Part shown: positions 8,764 to 19,415 of the stretch, one piece after another
Layout of the letters: every line of letters begins with the position of its first letter
How positions within the stretch are numbered: position 1 is the stretch's first letter
NCBI GenBank assembly: GCA_018902755.1
Contig: JAHIQI010000047.1
Span: 77,063-141,062, forward strand
Direction of reading: 5' to 3'
Length of the DNA: 64,000 nt
Origin: Pseudomonadota bacterium
Lineage (GTDB): Bacteria; Desulfobacterota; Desulfarculia; Desulfarculales; Desulfarculaceae
Made by a program: the position numbers and the translations under genes
Notes under the pieces: generated by a model
Told to the model about the DNA's origin: nothing
The model's input: the letters and a program-made list of their open reading frames with translations, nothing else
Database searches by the model: none

Positions 8764-9453
8764 ATGAAAATAAGTGAATTGGCCAGGCGCACCGACGTGC
8801 CCAAACAGACCATCCATTATTATATAAGGTCCGGCCTGCTGCCCAAGCCCCGCAAGCTGGGCTCCAACTCCGCCGACTACGATGAAAGCTATGTGGAACG
8901 CATAAGGCTCATCAAGGAGTTGCAAAACGACTTTTTCCTGCCCCTGCCCACCATCAAGAAAATCATGTGGGAAAACCGTAGCGCCAGCAAGATGGCCATG
9001 CTCAAGCTGCGCACGGAATATTTCCGCCCCATGGAGCACTACCTGGGAACCGGGGTTAAAGGCGACGAGGCTTTTCTAAAGGCCACCAGCCTGGCGGCGC
9101 GTTGGCTGCCCATACTCAAGGAGTTCAACCTGGTCAGCTCCCAGCAGGAAAACGGCGAAAACGTCTATTCCCAAGACGACATCATCGTAGCCAAGGTCAT
9201 GGTCAACATGGCCAAACTGGGCATCAATCGGGCCAACAAATTCAAACCCGAGGTGACCCTGCCCATGCTGGCCAACACTTTCAAGGAAGTGGCCAAGGAC
9301 CTTATCGAAGACTTCCGCCGAGCCACCGGGGACATGAAACCGGCCGAGCGGGAAGAACTGGCCCTCAGGGGCCACGAGATCATGGGCGTGCTTTGCTACC
9401 ACCTCTATCGCAAGTACGCGCGGGAATACCTGCAAGAAAAGCCTAGAAGCTAG
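8764..9453 (+). CDS. MerR-family regulator with a second MerR-like winged-helix segment
   Basis: 229 residues. Residues 1-70 are a clear MerR DNA-binding domain (MKISELARRTDVPKQTIHYY, then GLLPKPRK and a helix ending LPTIKKIM). From about residue 105 a second stretch, LAARWLPILKEFNLVSSQ then NVYSQDDIIVAKVMVNMAKLGI, has the spacing of another MerR winged helix (wing followed by Y-S-x-x-D). The remaining C-terminus is helical with no metal-binding cysteines. The ATG follows a GGGGGGAGG site. The next gene downstream starts a beta-oxidation operon whose promoter has a 19-bp spacer, the geometry MerR proteins act on, so that operon is the likely target. Confidence 0.85.
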   Translation: MKISELARRTDVPKQTIHYYIRSGLLPKPRKLGSNSADYDESYVERIRLIKELQNDFFLPLPTIKKIMWENRSASKMAMLKLRTEYFRPMEHYLGTGVKGDEAFLKATSLAARWLPILKEFNLVSSQQENGENVYSQDDIIVAKVMVNMAKLGINRANKFKPEVTLPMLANTFKEVAKDLIEDFRRATGDMKPAEREELALRGHEIMGVLCYHLYRKYAREYLQEKPRS

Positions 9454-9468
9454 TTCCGTGCCTTCAGC

Positions 9469-9484
9469 GCCCCGTAGCCGGGGC
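9469..9484 (+). terminator. Weak terminator-like hairpin after the MerR gene
   Basis: GCCCCG and CGGGGC form a perfect 6-bp stem with loop TAGC, 16 bp after the MerR stop codon. The T-run comes only about 19 nt later, so termination would be inefficient. Confidence 0.3.
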
Positions 9485-9504
9485 CTTCGCCTTTGCATCC
9501 TGTT

Positions 9505-9529
9505 TTTTCCGAACCATCGTTCATTTTTT
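9505..9529. promoter_or_regulatory. Operator-like element, copy 1 (shared with 22127-22151)
   Basis: The element is TTTTCCGA, then AC, CATCGTTC, A and a T-run. It matches the sequence at 22127-22151 in 22 of 25 positions. The core CGAACCATCGTTCA is an imperfect dyad of the GAAC-N4-GTTC kind bound by TetR-family dimers. It ends 2 bp before the -35 hexamer at 9532, the same placement as in the second copy. The TetR gene at 19405 is the obvious candidate binder (inference). Confidence 0.65.
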
Positions 9530-9531
9530 TC

Positions 9532-9562
9532 TTGCATTAGTTCATTGGTTTGCTTGTATAAT
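9532..9562 (+). promoter_or_regulatory. Promoter of the fadB-type operon with a 19-bp spacer
   Basis: TTGCAT (9532-9537) and a perfect TATAAT (9557-9562) are separated by 19 bp. A 19-20-bp spacer is the hallmark of MerR-activated promoters, and the MerR gene is directly upstream. The TetR-type operator copy lies immediately before the -35. Confidence 0.6.
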
Positions 9563-9773
9563 CTATGTGTTGCAAGTTTAGTGCAGAGCAACGCAATACG
9601 TTATTTGTCAACATAATAACGGTCTTAACCACTCGGGCGAAGCTTAATTCAGGGGAGAGGGCCACGGTGTCACGGCTCGCGCGGGCCAAGGCTGGGCGGG
9701 ATATCCCGCCGCCTCCGGGTCGATCGGCGCCGGGACGGTGACGGCAACCCCTTTTTGGTCTAGGGAGAGGGAA

Positions 9774-11903
9774 ATGAACACGCAGTACCAGACGGTCAAG
9801 GTGGAGTTGATCGACGGGGTGGCCATCCTGCAGATGGACAATCCCCCGGTCAACCAAATGTCCGAGCACTTCATCCTGGAGTTGAAGCAGGCCACCTTGG
9901 AGGCGGTGGAGGACCCGGAGATAAAGGTGATCATCCTCACCGGCACGGGCAAGAACTTCGTGGCCGGGGCCGACGTCACCCAGCTTCTCACCGTCAAGGA
10001 CAAGGCCCCCTTCGTGGCCAAGCTCATGGATGTGCACCGCTGGTTGAACGCCATGGAGGCCTCTCCCAAGCCCATCATCGCGGCCATCAACGGCAACTGC
10101 CTGGGCGGGGGCATGGAGATCGCCCTGGCCTGCCACTACCGCATAGCCGCCAAAGGGGTGAGCCTAGGCCTGCCCGAGGTTAAGCTCGGCCTGCTGCCCG
10201 GCAGCGCGGGCACCCAGCGCATGCCCCGGGTCATCGGCCTGCCCGACGCCCTGGACCTCATGCTCACCGGCAAGTTCATCAAGGCCCAAAAGGCCTGGTC
10301 CCTGGGCCTGGTGGACGAGGAGGTGCCCCTGGAACAGTTGCGCCAGGCGGCGCTCACCGCGGCGGGCAACTTCCAGAAGGGATTATTGAGCCACCAGAGC
10401 CGCCGGGCCAGCCGCCGCTTCGACCGCCTGCCCAGCGCCAGTGAAAAGACCCACCTCATCAATTTCATCAAGGCCCAGACCACGCCCAAGGCCAAGGGCT
10501 ACATCGCCCCCTTCAAGATCATCGAGGCGGTGGAAAAGGGGCTATCCACCGACTTCGAGGCGGACATCACCCGCGAAGCCGACCTGTTCGGCGACTGCCT
10601 GGTGTCCGACGTGGCCAAGAACCTCATCGGCATCTTCCTTAACGAGCGCTCCGCCGGGCGCCTGCCCCGCATCAAGGGCCTGACCCCGGCCAAGCCCCAA
10701 AAGGTGGGCATGCTGGGCGGCGGGGTCATGGGGTCGAGCATCGTTCACCTATTGCTCTCCAGCGGCCTGGACGCGGTGCTGTGGGAGGTGAACGACCAGG
10801 CCCTGGCCAAGGCGGTGGAGGCCATCAAGAAGACATTCGCCTACAAGATAAAGATCAAGAAGCTCAAGCCCGAGCAGCTGGAAGCCCTGATAGCCGAAAA
10901 GCTCACCACCACCACCAAGCTGGAGGACCTGGCCGGGGTGGATCTGGTGATCGAGGCGGTCTTGGAAAACATGGAGGTGAAGCAGGACATCTGGAAAAAG
11001 CTGGAGGGCATCTGCCGGCCGGACGTGATCTTCGCCACCAACACCTCGGCCCTGCCCATCACCGAGATGGCCACGGTGCTGGCCGACCCCGGCCGCATGA
11101 TAGGCCTGCACTTCTTCAACCCGGCCGAGCGCATGCCCTTGCTGGAGATCATCTGCGCGGCGCAGACATCCGACCAGAGCCTGGCCACCAGCGTGGCCTT
11201 TGGCCGCACCATCAAGAAGGTGCCGGTGGTGGTAAACGACGGCCCCGGCTTCTACGTATCGCGCCAGTTGGGCGGGCTCATGGGCGGCTCGGTGTTCCTC
11301 ATGGCCGACGGCGTGAGCCCGGTGGATATCGAGGCGGCCCTCATGGACTACGGCATGCCCATGGGACCGGCCACCTTGTCCGACCTAACCGGCATCGACA
11401 TCAACTACCACGTTAACCAGACCTTCGCCCGCCGCCTGGGCGAGCGCTACAAGGTCCACCCCCTCACCGAGGCCATCTACGCCCTGGGCGATTACGGCCG
11501 CAAGACCGGGCGGGGCCACTTCGACTACAGCGGCCCCAAGCCGGTGCCCAACCCTCGCGTGGCCCAGGTGCTGGCCGACTACCTCAAAGAAAACCAGGTG
11601 CCCCCCCGCGAGATGAGCAAGCAAGAGATCATCGACGTGATGCTGGCCAACGGCATCAACGAGGCGGCCCTGATGATGGAACAAGGCATCTGCGACCGCC
11701 CGGCGGACATGGACCTGGCCATGATCTACGGCACCGGCTTCCCGCCCTACCGGGGCGGCATCTTCCGCTATGCCGACAAGTGGGGGCTGGACAAGGTGTT
11801 GGCCAAGCTCACCGAATTGGAAGCGCGTTACGGGGCCCGCTTCGCCCCGGCCCAGCTTATCAAGAGCATGGCCGCCGAGGGCCGCACCTTCTATCAGGAC
11901 TAG
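9774..11903 (+). CDS. Fatty-acid oxidation fusion: enoyl-CoA hydratase / 3-hydroxyacyl-CoA dehydrogenase (FadB/FadJ type)
   Basis: 709 residues from the ATG at 9774, chosen because GGGAGAGGG precedes it; an upstream in-frame ATG at 9738 has no such site. Residues 1-200 are a crotonase domain with the oxyanion motif FVAGADV, GGGMEIALACHYR and the catalytic glutamate in GLPEVKLG. Near residue 310 the NAD-binding fingerprint LGGGVMGSS starts the dehydrogenase, and LHFFNPAERMPLLEI near 444 holds its catalytic histidine. Two C-terminal dehydrogenase domains follow. It performs hydration and NAD-dependent oxidation in beta-oxidation. It heads an operon with an acyl-CoA dehydrogenase and a thiolase, giving a complete spiral. 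Confidence 0.95.
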   Translation: MNTQYQTVKVELIDGVAILQMDNPPVNQMSEHFILELKQATLEAVEDPEIKVIILTGTGKNFVAGADVTQLLTVKDKAPFVAKLMDVHRWLNAMEASPKPIIAAINGNCLGGGMEIALACHYRIAAKGVSLGLPEVKLGLLPGSAGTQRMPRVIGLPDALDLMLTGKFIKAQKAWSLGLVDEEVPLEQLRQAALTAAGNFQKGLLSHQSRRASRRFDRLPSASEKTHLINFIKAQTTPKAKGYIAPFKIIEAVEKGLSTDFEADITREADLFGDCLVSDVAKNLIGIFLNERSAGRLPRIKGLTPAKPQKVGMLGGGVMGSSIVHLLLSSGLDAVLWEVNDQALAKAVEAIKKTFAYKIKIKKLKPEQLEALIAEKLTTTTKLEDLAGVDLVIEAVLENMEVKQDIWKKLEGICRPDVIFATNTSALPITEMATVLADPGRMIGLHFFNPAERMPLLEIICAAQTSDQSLATSVAFGRTIKKVPVVVNDGPGFYVSRQLGGLMGGSVFLMADGVSPVDIEAALMDYGMPMGPATLSDLTGIDINYHVNQTFARRLGERYKVHPLTEAIYALGDYGRKTGRGHFDYSGPKPVPNPRVAQVLADYLKENQVPPREMSKQEIIDVMLANGINEAALMMEQGICDRPADMDLAMIYGTGFPPYRGGIFRYADKWGLDKVLAKLTELEARYGARFAPAQLIKSMAAEGRTFYQD

Positions 11904-11915
11904 GGAAGGCGCGGC

Positions 11916-13718
<1,803 letters not shown>

Positions 13719-13786
13719 GCAGGCTGAACGGTCATAGATTTAAACCAAAGGGTGATCCCACCCCTGCCATGGCAAGGAGAATCCAA

Positions 13787-14989
13787 ATGCAAGAAGTAGT
13801 TATCGCCGGATACCTACGCACGGCCCAATCCCGCTGCCGCCCCAATGATCCCGGCCGGGACTGGTTCCACGCCCTGAGGGCCGACGAGTTGCTGGCCCAG
13901 GTGCTGCCCGAGCTCATTAAGCGCTCCGGGGTGGAGGCCAAGGAGGTGGACGACTTTATCGTGGGCTCGGCCACTGGGGTGGGCGAACAGTGGACCTACG
14001 GCGGACGCACTCCCATCTTCCTGGCCAACCTGCCTGAGACCATCGCGGCAAAATTCGTGGACCAGCAGTGCGGCTCGGCCATGGCCGGGGTGCACATCGG
14101 TTTCATGGAGATCGCCCAGGGCTTCGCCGATGTGGTCATGGTGGGCGGTATGGAGCACATGACCAGGGTGCCCATGGGCGGCACCACCAAGGACCGGGGC
14201 CTGGCCGCGCCCAACCTGAACCTCTTCCTGAACCCAGAGTACCGCCACTGGGACATGATGAGCGCCATGAACATGGGGCTAACCGCGGAAAAGCTCTTCG
14301 CCCAGTCCGGCTGCACCAAGGAGGAGATGGATCAGTGGGCGGTGCGCTCTCATCACCGGGCGGCCCAGGCCCAGGCCGACGGTTTCTTTGACGGCGAGAT
14401 ATTGCCCATTGAGGCGCCCCAGGCCGACGGCACGGTGATGAGCGTGACCACGGACCAGGCGGTGCGCGGCGACACCACCCTGGAGGGCCTGGCCTCCCTG
14501 AAGCCCGCCTTCAAGAAAGACGGCGTCATCACCGCCGGGGTCAGCTCACCCCTGAACGCGGCGGGCACGGGCATCATTCTCATGTCCAAGGAAAAGGCCA
14601 AGGCCAAGGGCATCAAGCCCCTGGCCACCATCCGCTCCATCGGCTTCGCCGGGGTGGACCCCACCATCATGGGCCAGGGCCCGGTGCCCGCCAGCCTCAA
14701 GGCCCTGGAGAATCTGGGCATGTCGCCGGGCGACATCGACTACTGGGAGATCAACGAGGCCTTCGCCATCGTGGCCCTCAACTGCATCAAACAGTTGGGG
14801 CTCGATCCCGAGCGGGTCAACGTGATGGGCGGCGGCTTGGCCATCGGCCATCCCCTGGGAGCCACGGGCAACCGGCTCATCGGCACCCTGGCCCGCATCC
14901 TGGAGGCCAAGGGTGCCCGCTGGGGCTGCGCCAACGCCTGCGTGGGCGGAGGCCAGGGCGTGGCCACCATCATCGAGCGCGAAGCCTAG
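13787..14989 (+). CDS. Acetyl-CoA acyltransferase (thiolase)
   Basis: 400 residues from the ATG at 13787, preferred over an in-frame ATG at 13769 because AAGGAG lies 6 bp before it. Catalytic cysteine is in DQQCGSAMAG, the histidine in GHPLGATG and the second cysteine in CVGGGQG, all intact. The N-terminal segment (AQSRCRPNDPGRDWFHALRA) resembles FadA-type degradative thiolases. It cleaves 3-ketoacyl-CoA with CoA to acetyl-CoA and a shortened acyl-CoA, ending the operon that starts with the FadB-type gene. Confidence 0.94.
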   Translation: MQEVVIAGYLRTAQSRCRPNDPGRDWFHALRADELLAQVLPELIKRSGVEAKEVDDFIVGSATGVGEQWTYGGRTPIFLANLPETIAAKFVDQQCGSAMAGVHIGFMEIAQGFADVVMVGGMEHMTRVPMGGTTKDRGLAAPNLNLFLNPEYRHWDMMSAMNMGLTAEKLFAQSGCTKEEMDQWAVRSHHRAAQAQADGFFDGEILPIEAPQADGTVMSVTTDQAVRGDTTLEGLASLKPAFKKDGVITAGVSSPLNAAGTGIILMSKEKAKAKGIKPLATIRSIGFAGVDPTIMGQGPVPASLKALENLGMSPGDIDYWEINEAFAIVALNCIKQLGLDPERVNVMGGGLAIGHPLGATGNRLIGTLARILEAKGARWGCANACVGGGQGVATIIEREA

Positions 14990-15008
14990 ACGCACTAAAC
15001 CGGCATAG

Positions 15009-15049
15009 GGCCCGTCCCGATTTTTTGTATCGGGGCGGGCCATTTTTTT
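15009..15049 (+). terminator. Rho-independent terminator of the fadB-type operon
   Basis: GGCCCGTCCCGAT (15009-15021) pairs with ATCGGGGCGGGCC (15029-15041), 13 bp with one G-T wobble, followed by a run of seven T. It begins 20 bp after the thiolase stop. Confidence 0.92.
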
Positions 15050-15143
15050 GTTTTTGGGATTTGCCTCAGCCCTGAAATAGTCATAATAATTAGTGACAGG
15101 ATGGGAAGGTTTAACTAGCACCCATGGGGGTAATCCGGGCATC

Positions 15144-15998
15144 ATGCCTGAACGCAATTCATATAAAGGCGTGGTCTTCGCGGGTGGCGGGTCGCGCTGT
15201 TTTTGGCAGGCCGGTTTTTGGCAAACCGCCGGTCCGGCCCTGCACCTTACCCCCAGCGCGGTGGTGGCGGTGAGCGCGGGAGCCAGCACCGCCTGTCATA
15301 TCTTCTCCGGCGAGATCGAGGCGGCCATGGAGTATTACCAGGCCGCCCACGCCCGCCGGGCCAGGTACGACCCTCCCGGACGCAACCCCTTCCTGCCCGA
15401 CCCCACCGGCCTGAGGGTGTACCGCGAAGCCCTGGAATCGGTGCTGGAGGGCGAGCCCTTCCAGCGCCTGAAGCAGGGCCCGGACCTGCGCATCTTCATG
15501 AGCCGCCCCCCGGCCTGGGCCAAGTCTGCCCTGGGGGTGGGGCTGGGCTATCTGGGTTACAGCCTGGACAAGAGCATGGGCGATCCGGTGCACCACCGCT
15601 ACGCCCGCAAACTGGGCTTCCAACCGATGGTGGGTCACGCCTCCCAGTGCGCCACGGTGCGGGAGTTGGTGGACCTGGTGGTGGCCTCGTCCTGTTTGCC
15701 GCCCATGGTGCCCTGGTGCAGTTGGAACGGCTGCAAGGTGGTGGACGGCGGCATCTTGGACAACGCCCCGTTGGAGGCTCTGGAGCCGGGCGAAACCCCG
15801 GCGCTGGTGCTTCTCACCCGGCGCTACCCGTCCCATGAGCTGCGCAACCACCCCGGCGTCACCTATGCCCAACCCTCCAAAGAGCTGGCAATCTCCAAGT
15901 GGGAGAAGGCCAACCCGAATCTGGTGCGGGAAAGCTACGAGCAGGGTCTGCGCGACGGCGAGCTTTTCGCCCGGCGCGGCGCGGAGGCCCTTTACTGA
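15144..15998 (+). CDS. Patatin-like phospholipase
   Basis: 284 residues from the ATG at 15144, preceded by GGGGGTAAT; an earlier in-frame ATG at 15093 lacks a site. The glycine-rich oxyanion loop FAGGGSRC starts the protein, the nucleophile serine is in AVSAGAS (the usual GxSxG has alanine first here), and the dyad aspartate is in VDGGILDNAP. It should be a Ser-Asp acyl hydrolase acting on lipid or acyl-thioester substrates. It stands alone after a terminator and converges on the next operon; a weak promoter may lie at 15061-15090. Confidence 0.88.
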   Translation: MPERNSYKGVVFAGGGSRCFWQAGFWQTAGPALHLTPSAVVAVSAGASTACHIFSGEIEAAMEYYQAAHARRARYDPPGRNPFLPDPTGLRVYREALESVLEGEPFQRLKQGPDLRIFMSRPPAWAKSALGVGLGYLGYSLDKSMGDPVHHRYARKLGFQPMVGHASQCATVRELVDLVVASSCLPPMVPWCSWNGCKVVDGGILDNAPLEALEPGETPALVLLTRRYPSHELRNHPGVTYAQPSKELAISKWEKANPNLVRESYEQGLRDGELFARRGAEALY

Positions 15999-16025
15999 AA
16001 CATCTTGGCGGGGACTAGCCCTCCC

Positions 16026-16904
16026 CTACTCTTGCTCGCGGGGAACTCGCTTGCCCTCGGGGGTGTAGTCGTAGAAGCCCTTGCCCACCTTGCGGCCCAG
16101 GCGGCCCTGTTTCACCAGCCTTTCCACCAGGTCGCAGCGGGCCACCAGCTCAATTTCGCCCATTGACTGCAAGAAACGGTCGATGAGCACGAAGGTGTCC
16201 AGGCCCGCGTTGTCGGCCACCTCGAAGGGACCGGCCGCCCAGCCATAACCCAGGCGCATGCCCGCGTCCAGGTCCTGGGGTGTGGTCACCCCGGAATTCA
16301 CCAGATCCAGGGCCTCGCGGAAGGCGGCGCAGAACACCCGGTTCATGACGAAACCCGGGATGTCGCGGCCCACCGGCACCGGGTGCTTACCCAGGGCGCG
16401 GATAAAGGCGATGCTTCGCTCGAACACCTCGTCCGAGGTCTTGTCGCCCTTGACCACCTCCACCAGGCCCATTAGGGGCACCGGCCCGAAGAAGTGCAGC
16501 CCCAGCACCTTCTCGGGATGGGTGGTGGCCGAGGCCAGGCGGCTGATGGGAATGGAGGAGGTGTTGCTGGCGATAGGCGTGTGGGGCGGAGCCAGGCGGT
16601 CCAGCTCGGCGAACAGCTCCAGCTTGAGAGACTCGATCTCCAGGGCCGCCTCGAGCACCCAGTCGGCCTGGGACGCGCTCTCCAGGCTGTCCACGGGCGT
16701 CACCCGGGCCAGCACCGCTCCGGGGTTGTCGCTTATCAGACCCTTGGAGGCCAGCTTGCCCACCGAGGTCTTCATGCCCTCCATGGCCCTGTCCAGGGCC
16801 TCGGGTTTCACGTCCATCAGGCTGACCTGATGGCCCGCCTGGGCGCACACCTGGGCGATGCCCGCCCCCATGAACCCGGCTCCCACAACCAATACGCGCT
16901 GCAT
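16026..16904 (-). CDS. 3-hydroxyacyl-CoA dehydrogenase (HBDH type)
   Basis: 292 residues from the ATG at 16904, which has GGAG 8 bp upstream; a GTG at 16934 would overlap the previous stop. The NAD fingerprint VVGAGFMGAGIAQV is at the N-terminus, the block SNTSSIPISRLA precedes LHFFGPVPLMGLVEV, which carries the catalytic histidine with GP instead of the more usual NP or SP, and MNRVF begins the C-terminal domain. It oxidises a 3-hydroxyacyl-CoA with NAD. It is the last gene of the minus-strand operon that starts at 22044. Confidence 0.92.
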   Translation of the reverse strand: MQRVLVVGAGFMGAGIAQVCAQAGHQVSLMDVKPEALDRAMEGMKTSVGKLASKGLISDNPGAVLARVTPVDSLESASQADWVLEAALEIESLKLELFAELDRLAPPHTPIASNTSSIPISRLASATTHPEKVLGLHFFGPVPLMGLVEVVKGDKTSDEVFERSIAFIRALGKHPVPVGRDIPGFVMNRVFCAAFREALDLVNSGVTTPQDLDAGMRLGYGWAAGPFEVADNAGLDTFVLIDRFLQSMGEIELVARCDLVERLVKQGRLGRKVGKGFYDYTPEGKRVPREQE

Positions 16905-16930
16905 GTCATCAACTCCCGCTTCAGATGAAC

Positions 16931-18253
16931 TCACTCGATGGTGAACAGGCCCTGATCGAATTCCGGCTTGTCCTTGTAGCGTTTCATGAACATGCCGGGC
17001 ATGCGGTCCAGGTTGGCGAAGAACTGATCATCGGCCATTATGCCCGCCTGGTGCAAGGCCTTGATGATCTGCTCCGGCTTGGGCGGGCAGCCTTTCACCG
17101 CGATCATCTCCTTGATCTCCGGGTTGTCCTTGTGGGCCTGGTACATGCACTTGCCCAGGAGAATGGTCTTGTTGGCGCCGGGCCGGGGCTGCATTTTTTT
17201 GCCGGTCAAAACCTCCACGTTGTCCCAGGGCTCGCCGTTCCAGGTCATGGCGATGGCTGAGAGCACCGCGCCGTTTATGCCCGAGCAATAGGTGCACAGG
17301 CTGGTGTCGTACTTGTAGTAGGCCAGCCCGGCCACGCCGCGCTTGGCCATGGGCACCGGCAGGGTTCCGTCCTCGGTGTAGGGGAAGGCCCAACCGTGGT
17401 ATTGGGCATGGTCCTCCACCGCCTCGCCCTTCACCTCCACCGATTCCAGCTCCAGGGAACGGCCCCGGTTCTTGGCGGCGTGGGCCAGGTGGGGCACGCT
17501 CTGGGGAGGGTGGCCCAGCAGGTTGGAGCCCACGATGTCCGCGGCCAGCACGTCCCAGGAGGCGGCCAGCAGGTCGCGGCGGTGGATCACGCCGTCAAAG
17601 GCCGGGCCGTACTCCGAGGTGAAGGTTCCGTCGATGATGGTGAGGATGGGGGGCATGGGGTCGGCCAGGCGGGCGATGTAGAAATTGAGATCCTTGTCCG
17701 GGTCCGCGTTGTGGCAGCGTTTGCGCGAGGTCACGTCGATCATGCCCTTGAGGTTCTTTATGCCCAGGCTGACCATGGTCTGGGCGTGGGTCTTCATCAC
17801 CGGCAGGTCGATGACAAAATCGCTGGCCAGGATGTCCTGGTTGAAGTTGAGCTTCACCCCGTCGCCCAGGTCCACCTCCCTGAAGGGCCGCTGGAAGGTG
17901 TCCACCAGCTTTACCCCGTAGCGGTCCCTGAGCTTGGTGTAGCCCAGGGTTTCATAGGCGTGGGCCGAGGTCTCGGTGTCGTTGGCGCGCCCCAGGACCA
18001 TGCCCTCGCCGATGGTGATGTCGCTCACCCCATGCTCGCGCAACAGGGTCACCACGTCGTTTATCAAGCGGCTGGTGGTGATCACCCCCCACTTGGGGAA
18101 ATTGACCGCCTTGGTCCAGAAGACGATGTTGGGCTTTATGAAAACCTTGGCGTCGGCCGGGATGCGGTCCAGGCCGCCGCACAGCTCCACCGCCCGGCGC
18201 ACCGGCTCCAAGGGCTGATCATAACGCACCAGGGAAACCAGGGGCTTGTCCAT
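16931..18253 (-). CDS. DUF362 domain protein
   Basis: 440 residues from the ATG at 18253, which follows AAGGAG. The DUF362 signature region VFIKPNIVFWTKA is at about residues 40-55, and MKTHAQTMVSLGIKNLKGMID lies in the middle. Near residue 330 a CTYC pair followed by SGINGAVL may bind a metal, but no full ferredoxin domain is present, unlike many DUF362 proteins. Function is unknown for this type. Position between a kinase-like gene and a 3-hydroxyacyl-CoA dehydrogenase suggests a role in acyl-CoA or electron metabolism. Confidence 0.85.
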   Translation of the reverse strand: MDKPLVSLVRYDQPLEPVRRAVELCGGLDRIPADAKVFIKPNIVFWTKAVNFPKWGVITTSRLINDVVTLLREHGVSDITIGEGMVLGRANDTETSAHAYETLGYTKLRDRYGVKLVDTFQRPFREVDLGDGVKLNFNQDILASDFVIDLPVMKTHAQTMVSLGIKNLKGMIDVTSRKRCHNADPDKDLNFYIARLADPMPPILTIIDGTFTSEYGPAFDGVIHRRDLLAASWDVLAADIVGSNLLGHPPQSVPHLAHAAKNRGRSLELESVEVKGEAVEDHAQYHGWAFPYTEDGTLPVPMAKRGVAGLAYYKYDTSLCTYCSGINGAVLSAIAMTWNGEPWDNVEVLTGKKMQPRPGANKTILLGKCMYQAHKDNPEIKEMIAVKGCPPKPEQIIKALHQAGIMADDQFFANLDRMPGMFMKRYKDKPEFDQGLFTIE

Positions 18254-18341
18254 GCTTTTCTCCTTGCCGGCATGCGCCCGCCTTCTGACGGACCTAATTT
18301 CATTGGTAAGCGATCGGCCTAGTCCCAAACGCGCTATCGCC

Positions 18342-19415
18342 TTAGGCGAAGGCTCCTTCCGCCACCGCCTGGGCCTTGTCCAACAGGATGCCCACCTTGC
18401 CGCCCAAACGGGCGAAGCGGTTGTCCTTGGTCTGCCCGTGAAAATAGCGGAAGTAAATCTGCTGGGCGATGACCGCCAGGCGGAACAGACCAAAGCAATA
18501 GTAAAAGTCCATGCGGTCCATCACCCGCCCGGTTAGTTGCCCATAATACTCCACCGCCTCCCTGCGGGTCAGGCTTCCCGGCAGGTAGGTGACCATGGAG
18601 GCGCCCTGCACCATTTCCGGGGGGTCGTCTGGCTGGACCCAATAGGCCAGGGTGCAGGCCAGGTCCATGAGCGGGTCTCCCAGGGTGGCCATTTCCCAAT
18701 CCAAAACACCGATTATTTTAAGAGGGTCATCCGAGGCCAGGACCACATTGTCCAGTTTCAAATCATTGTGGATCACCGCGGGGGTGGGGCTTTCCGGCGG
18801 CATCTCGGCGGCCAACCACCGCATCACCGCCTCGCCGTCGGGCACGTCCGGGGTGCGCGCCGCGCGGTAGCGCTTGCTCCAGCCCTCCACCTGGCGGCGC
18901 ACGTATCCCTTGGGCTTGCCGAACCCACCCAGCCCGGCGGCCTGATAATCCACCGCGTGCAGCTCGGCCATCACCTCCAACAGGCGCTGGGTGAGCCGCC
19001 GCAGCTCCACCTCGCCAAAGGCCAGCTCCGGCGGCAACCATTGGCGCAAGATGATTCCCTCGATGCGCTCCATCACGTAGAAATGGCAGCCCATGATGGC
19101 CGGGTCCTCGCTGTAGACCAGGGGGCCGGGGCAATAGGGGAACACCGGGTGCAAGGCGCTCAGCACCTTGTACTCGCGGCTCATGTCGTGGGCGGTCTTG
19201 GCCTTGGTGCCGTGGGGAGGCCGCCGCAAGATCATCTCCCGCCCGCCCATGCGCAAAAAGTAGGTGAGGTTGGAGTAGCCCGAAGGAAACTGGCTGATCT
19301 TCAGCTCGCCGTCGAGAGCGGGGATGCTCAGGCGCAGGAACTTCTCCAGACGCCCGGCGTCCAGTTCCTCGCCCGGCCTTACCCGGGCGGCTTGGTCCAG
19401 AAGCTCAGTCATCAT
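18342..19415 (-). CDS. APH-family phosphotransferase (ACAD10/11 kinase-domain type)
   Basis: 357 residues. It has the fold markers of aminoglycoside-phosphotransferase-like kinases: the N-lobe with FPSGYSNLTYFL and MILRRPP (lysine/arginine strand), the hinge MERIEGI, the catalytic loop VIHNDLKLDNVVL and the metal-binding GVLDWEMATLGDP. Close homologues are the N-terminal kinase domains of ACAD10 and ACAD11 and the LvaA kinase, which phosphorylate 4-hydroxyacyl-CoA. Its start overlaps the TetR stop by 11 bp and an ACAD11-like gene is two genes upstream, as expected for a split version of that fusion. The kinase substrate is inferred. Confidence 0.88.
   Translation of the reverse strand: MMTELLDQAARVRPGEELDAGRLEKFLRLSIPALDGELKISQFPSGYSNLTYFLRMGGREMILRRPPHGTKAKTAHDMSREYKVLSALHPVFPYCPGPLVYSEDPAIMGCHFYVMERIEGIILRQWLPPELAFGEVELRRLTQRLLEVMAELHAVDYQAAGLGGFGKPKGYVRRQVEGWSKRYRAARTPDVPDGEAVMRWLAAEMPPESPTPAVIHNDLKLDNVVLASDDPLKIIGVLDWEMATLGDPLMDLACTLAYWVQPDDPPEMVQGASMVTYLPGSLTRREAVEYYGQLTGRVMDRMDFYYCFGLFRLAVIAQQIYFRYFHGQTKDNRFARLGGKVGILLDKAQAVAEGAFA

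Larger units (their letters stand above)
9454..9773. other. Regulatory intergenic region before the fadB-type operon
   Basis: No gene seen. In order it holds a short GC hairpin after the MerR stop (9469-9484), a 25-bp operator-like element (9505-9529), a promoter (9532-9562) and then a roughly 200-nt leader ending in GGGAGAGGG ahead of the ATG at 9774. Confidence 0.6.
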
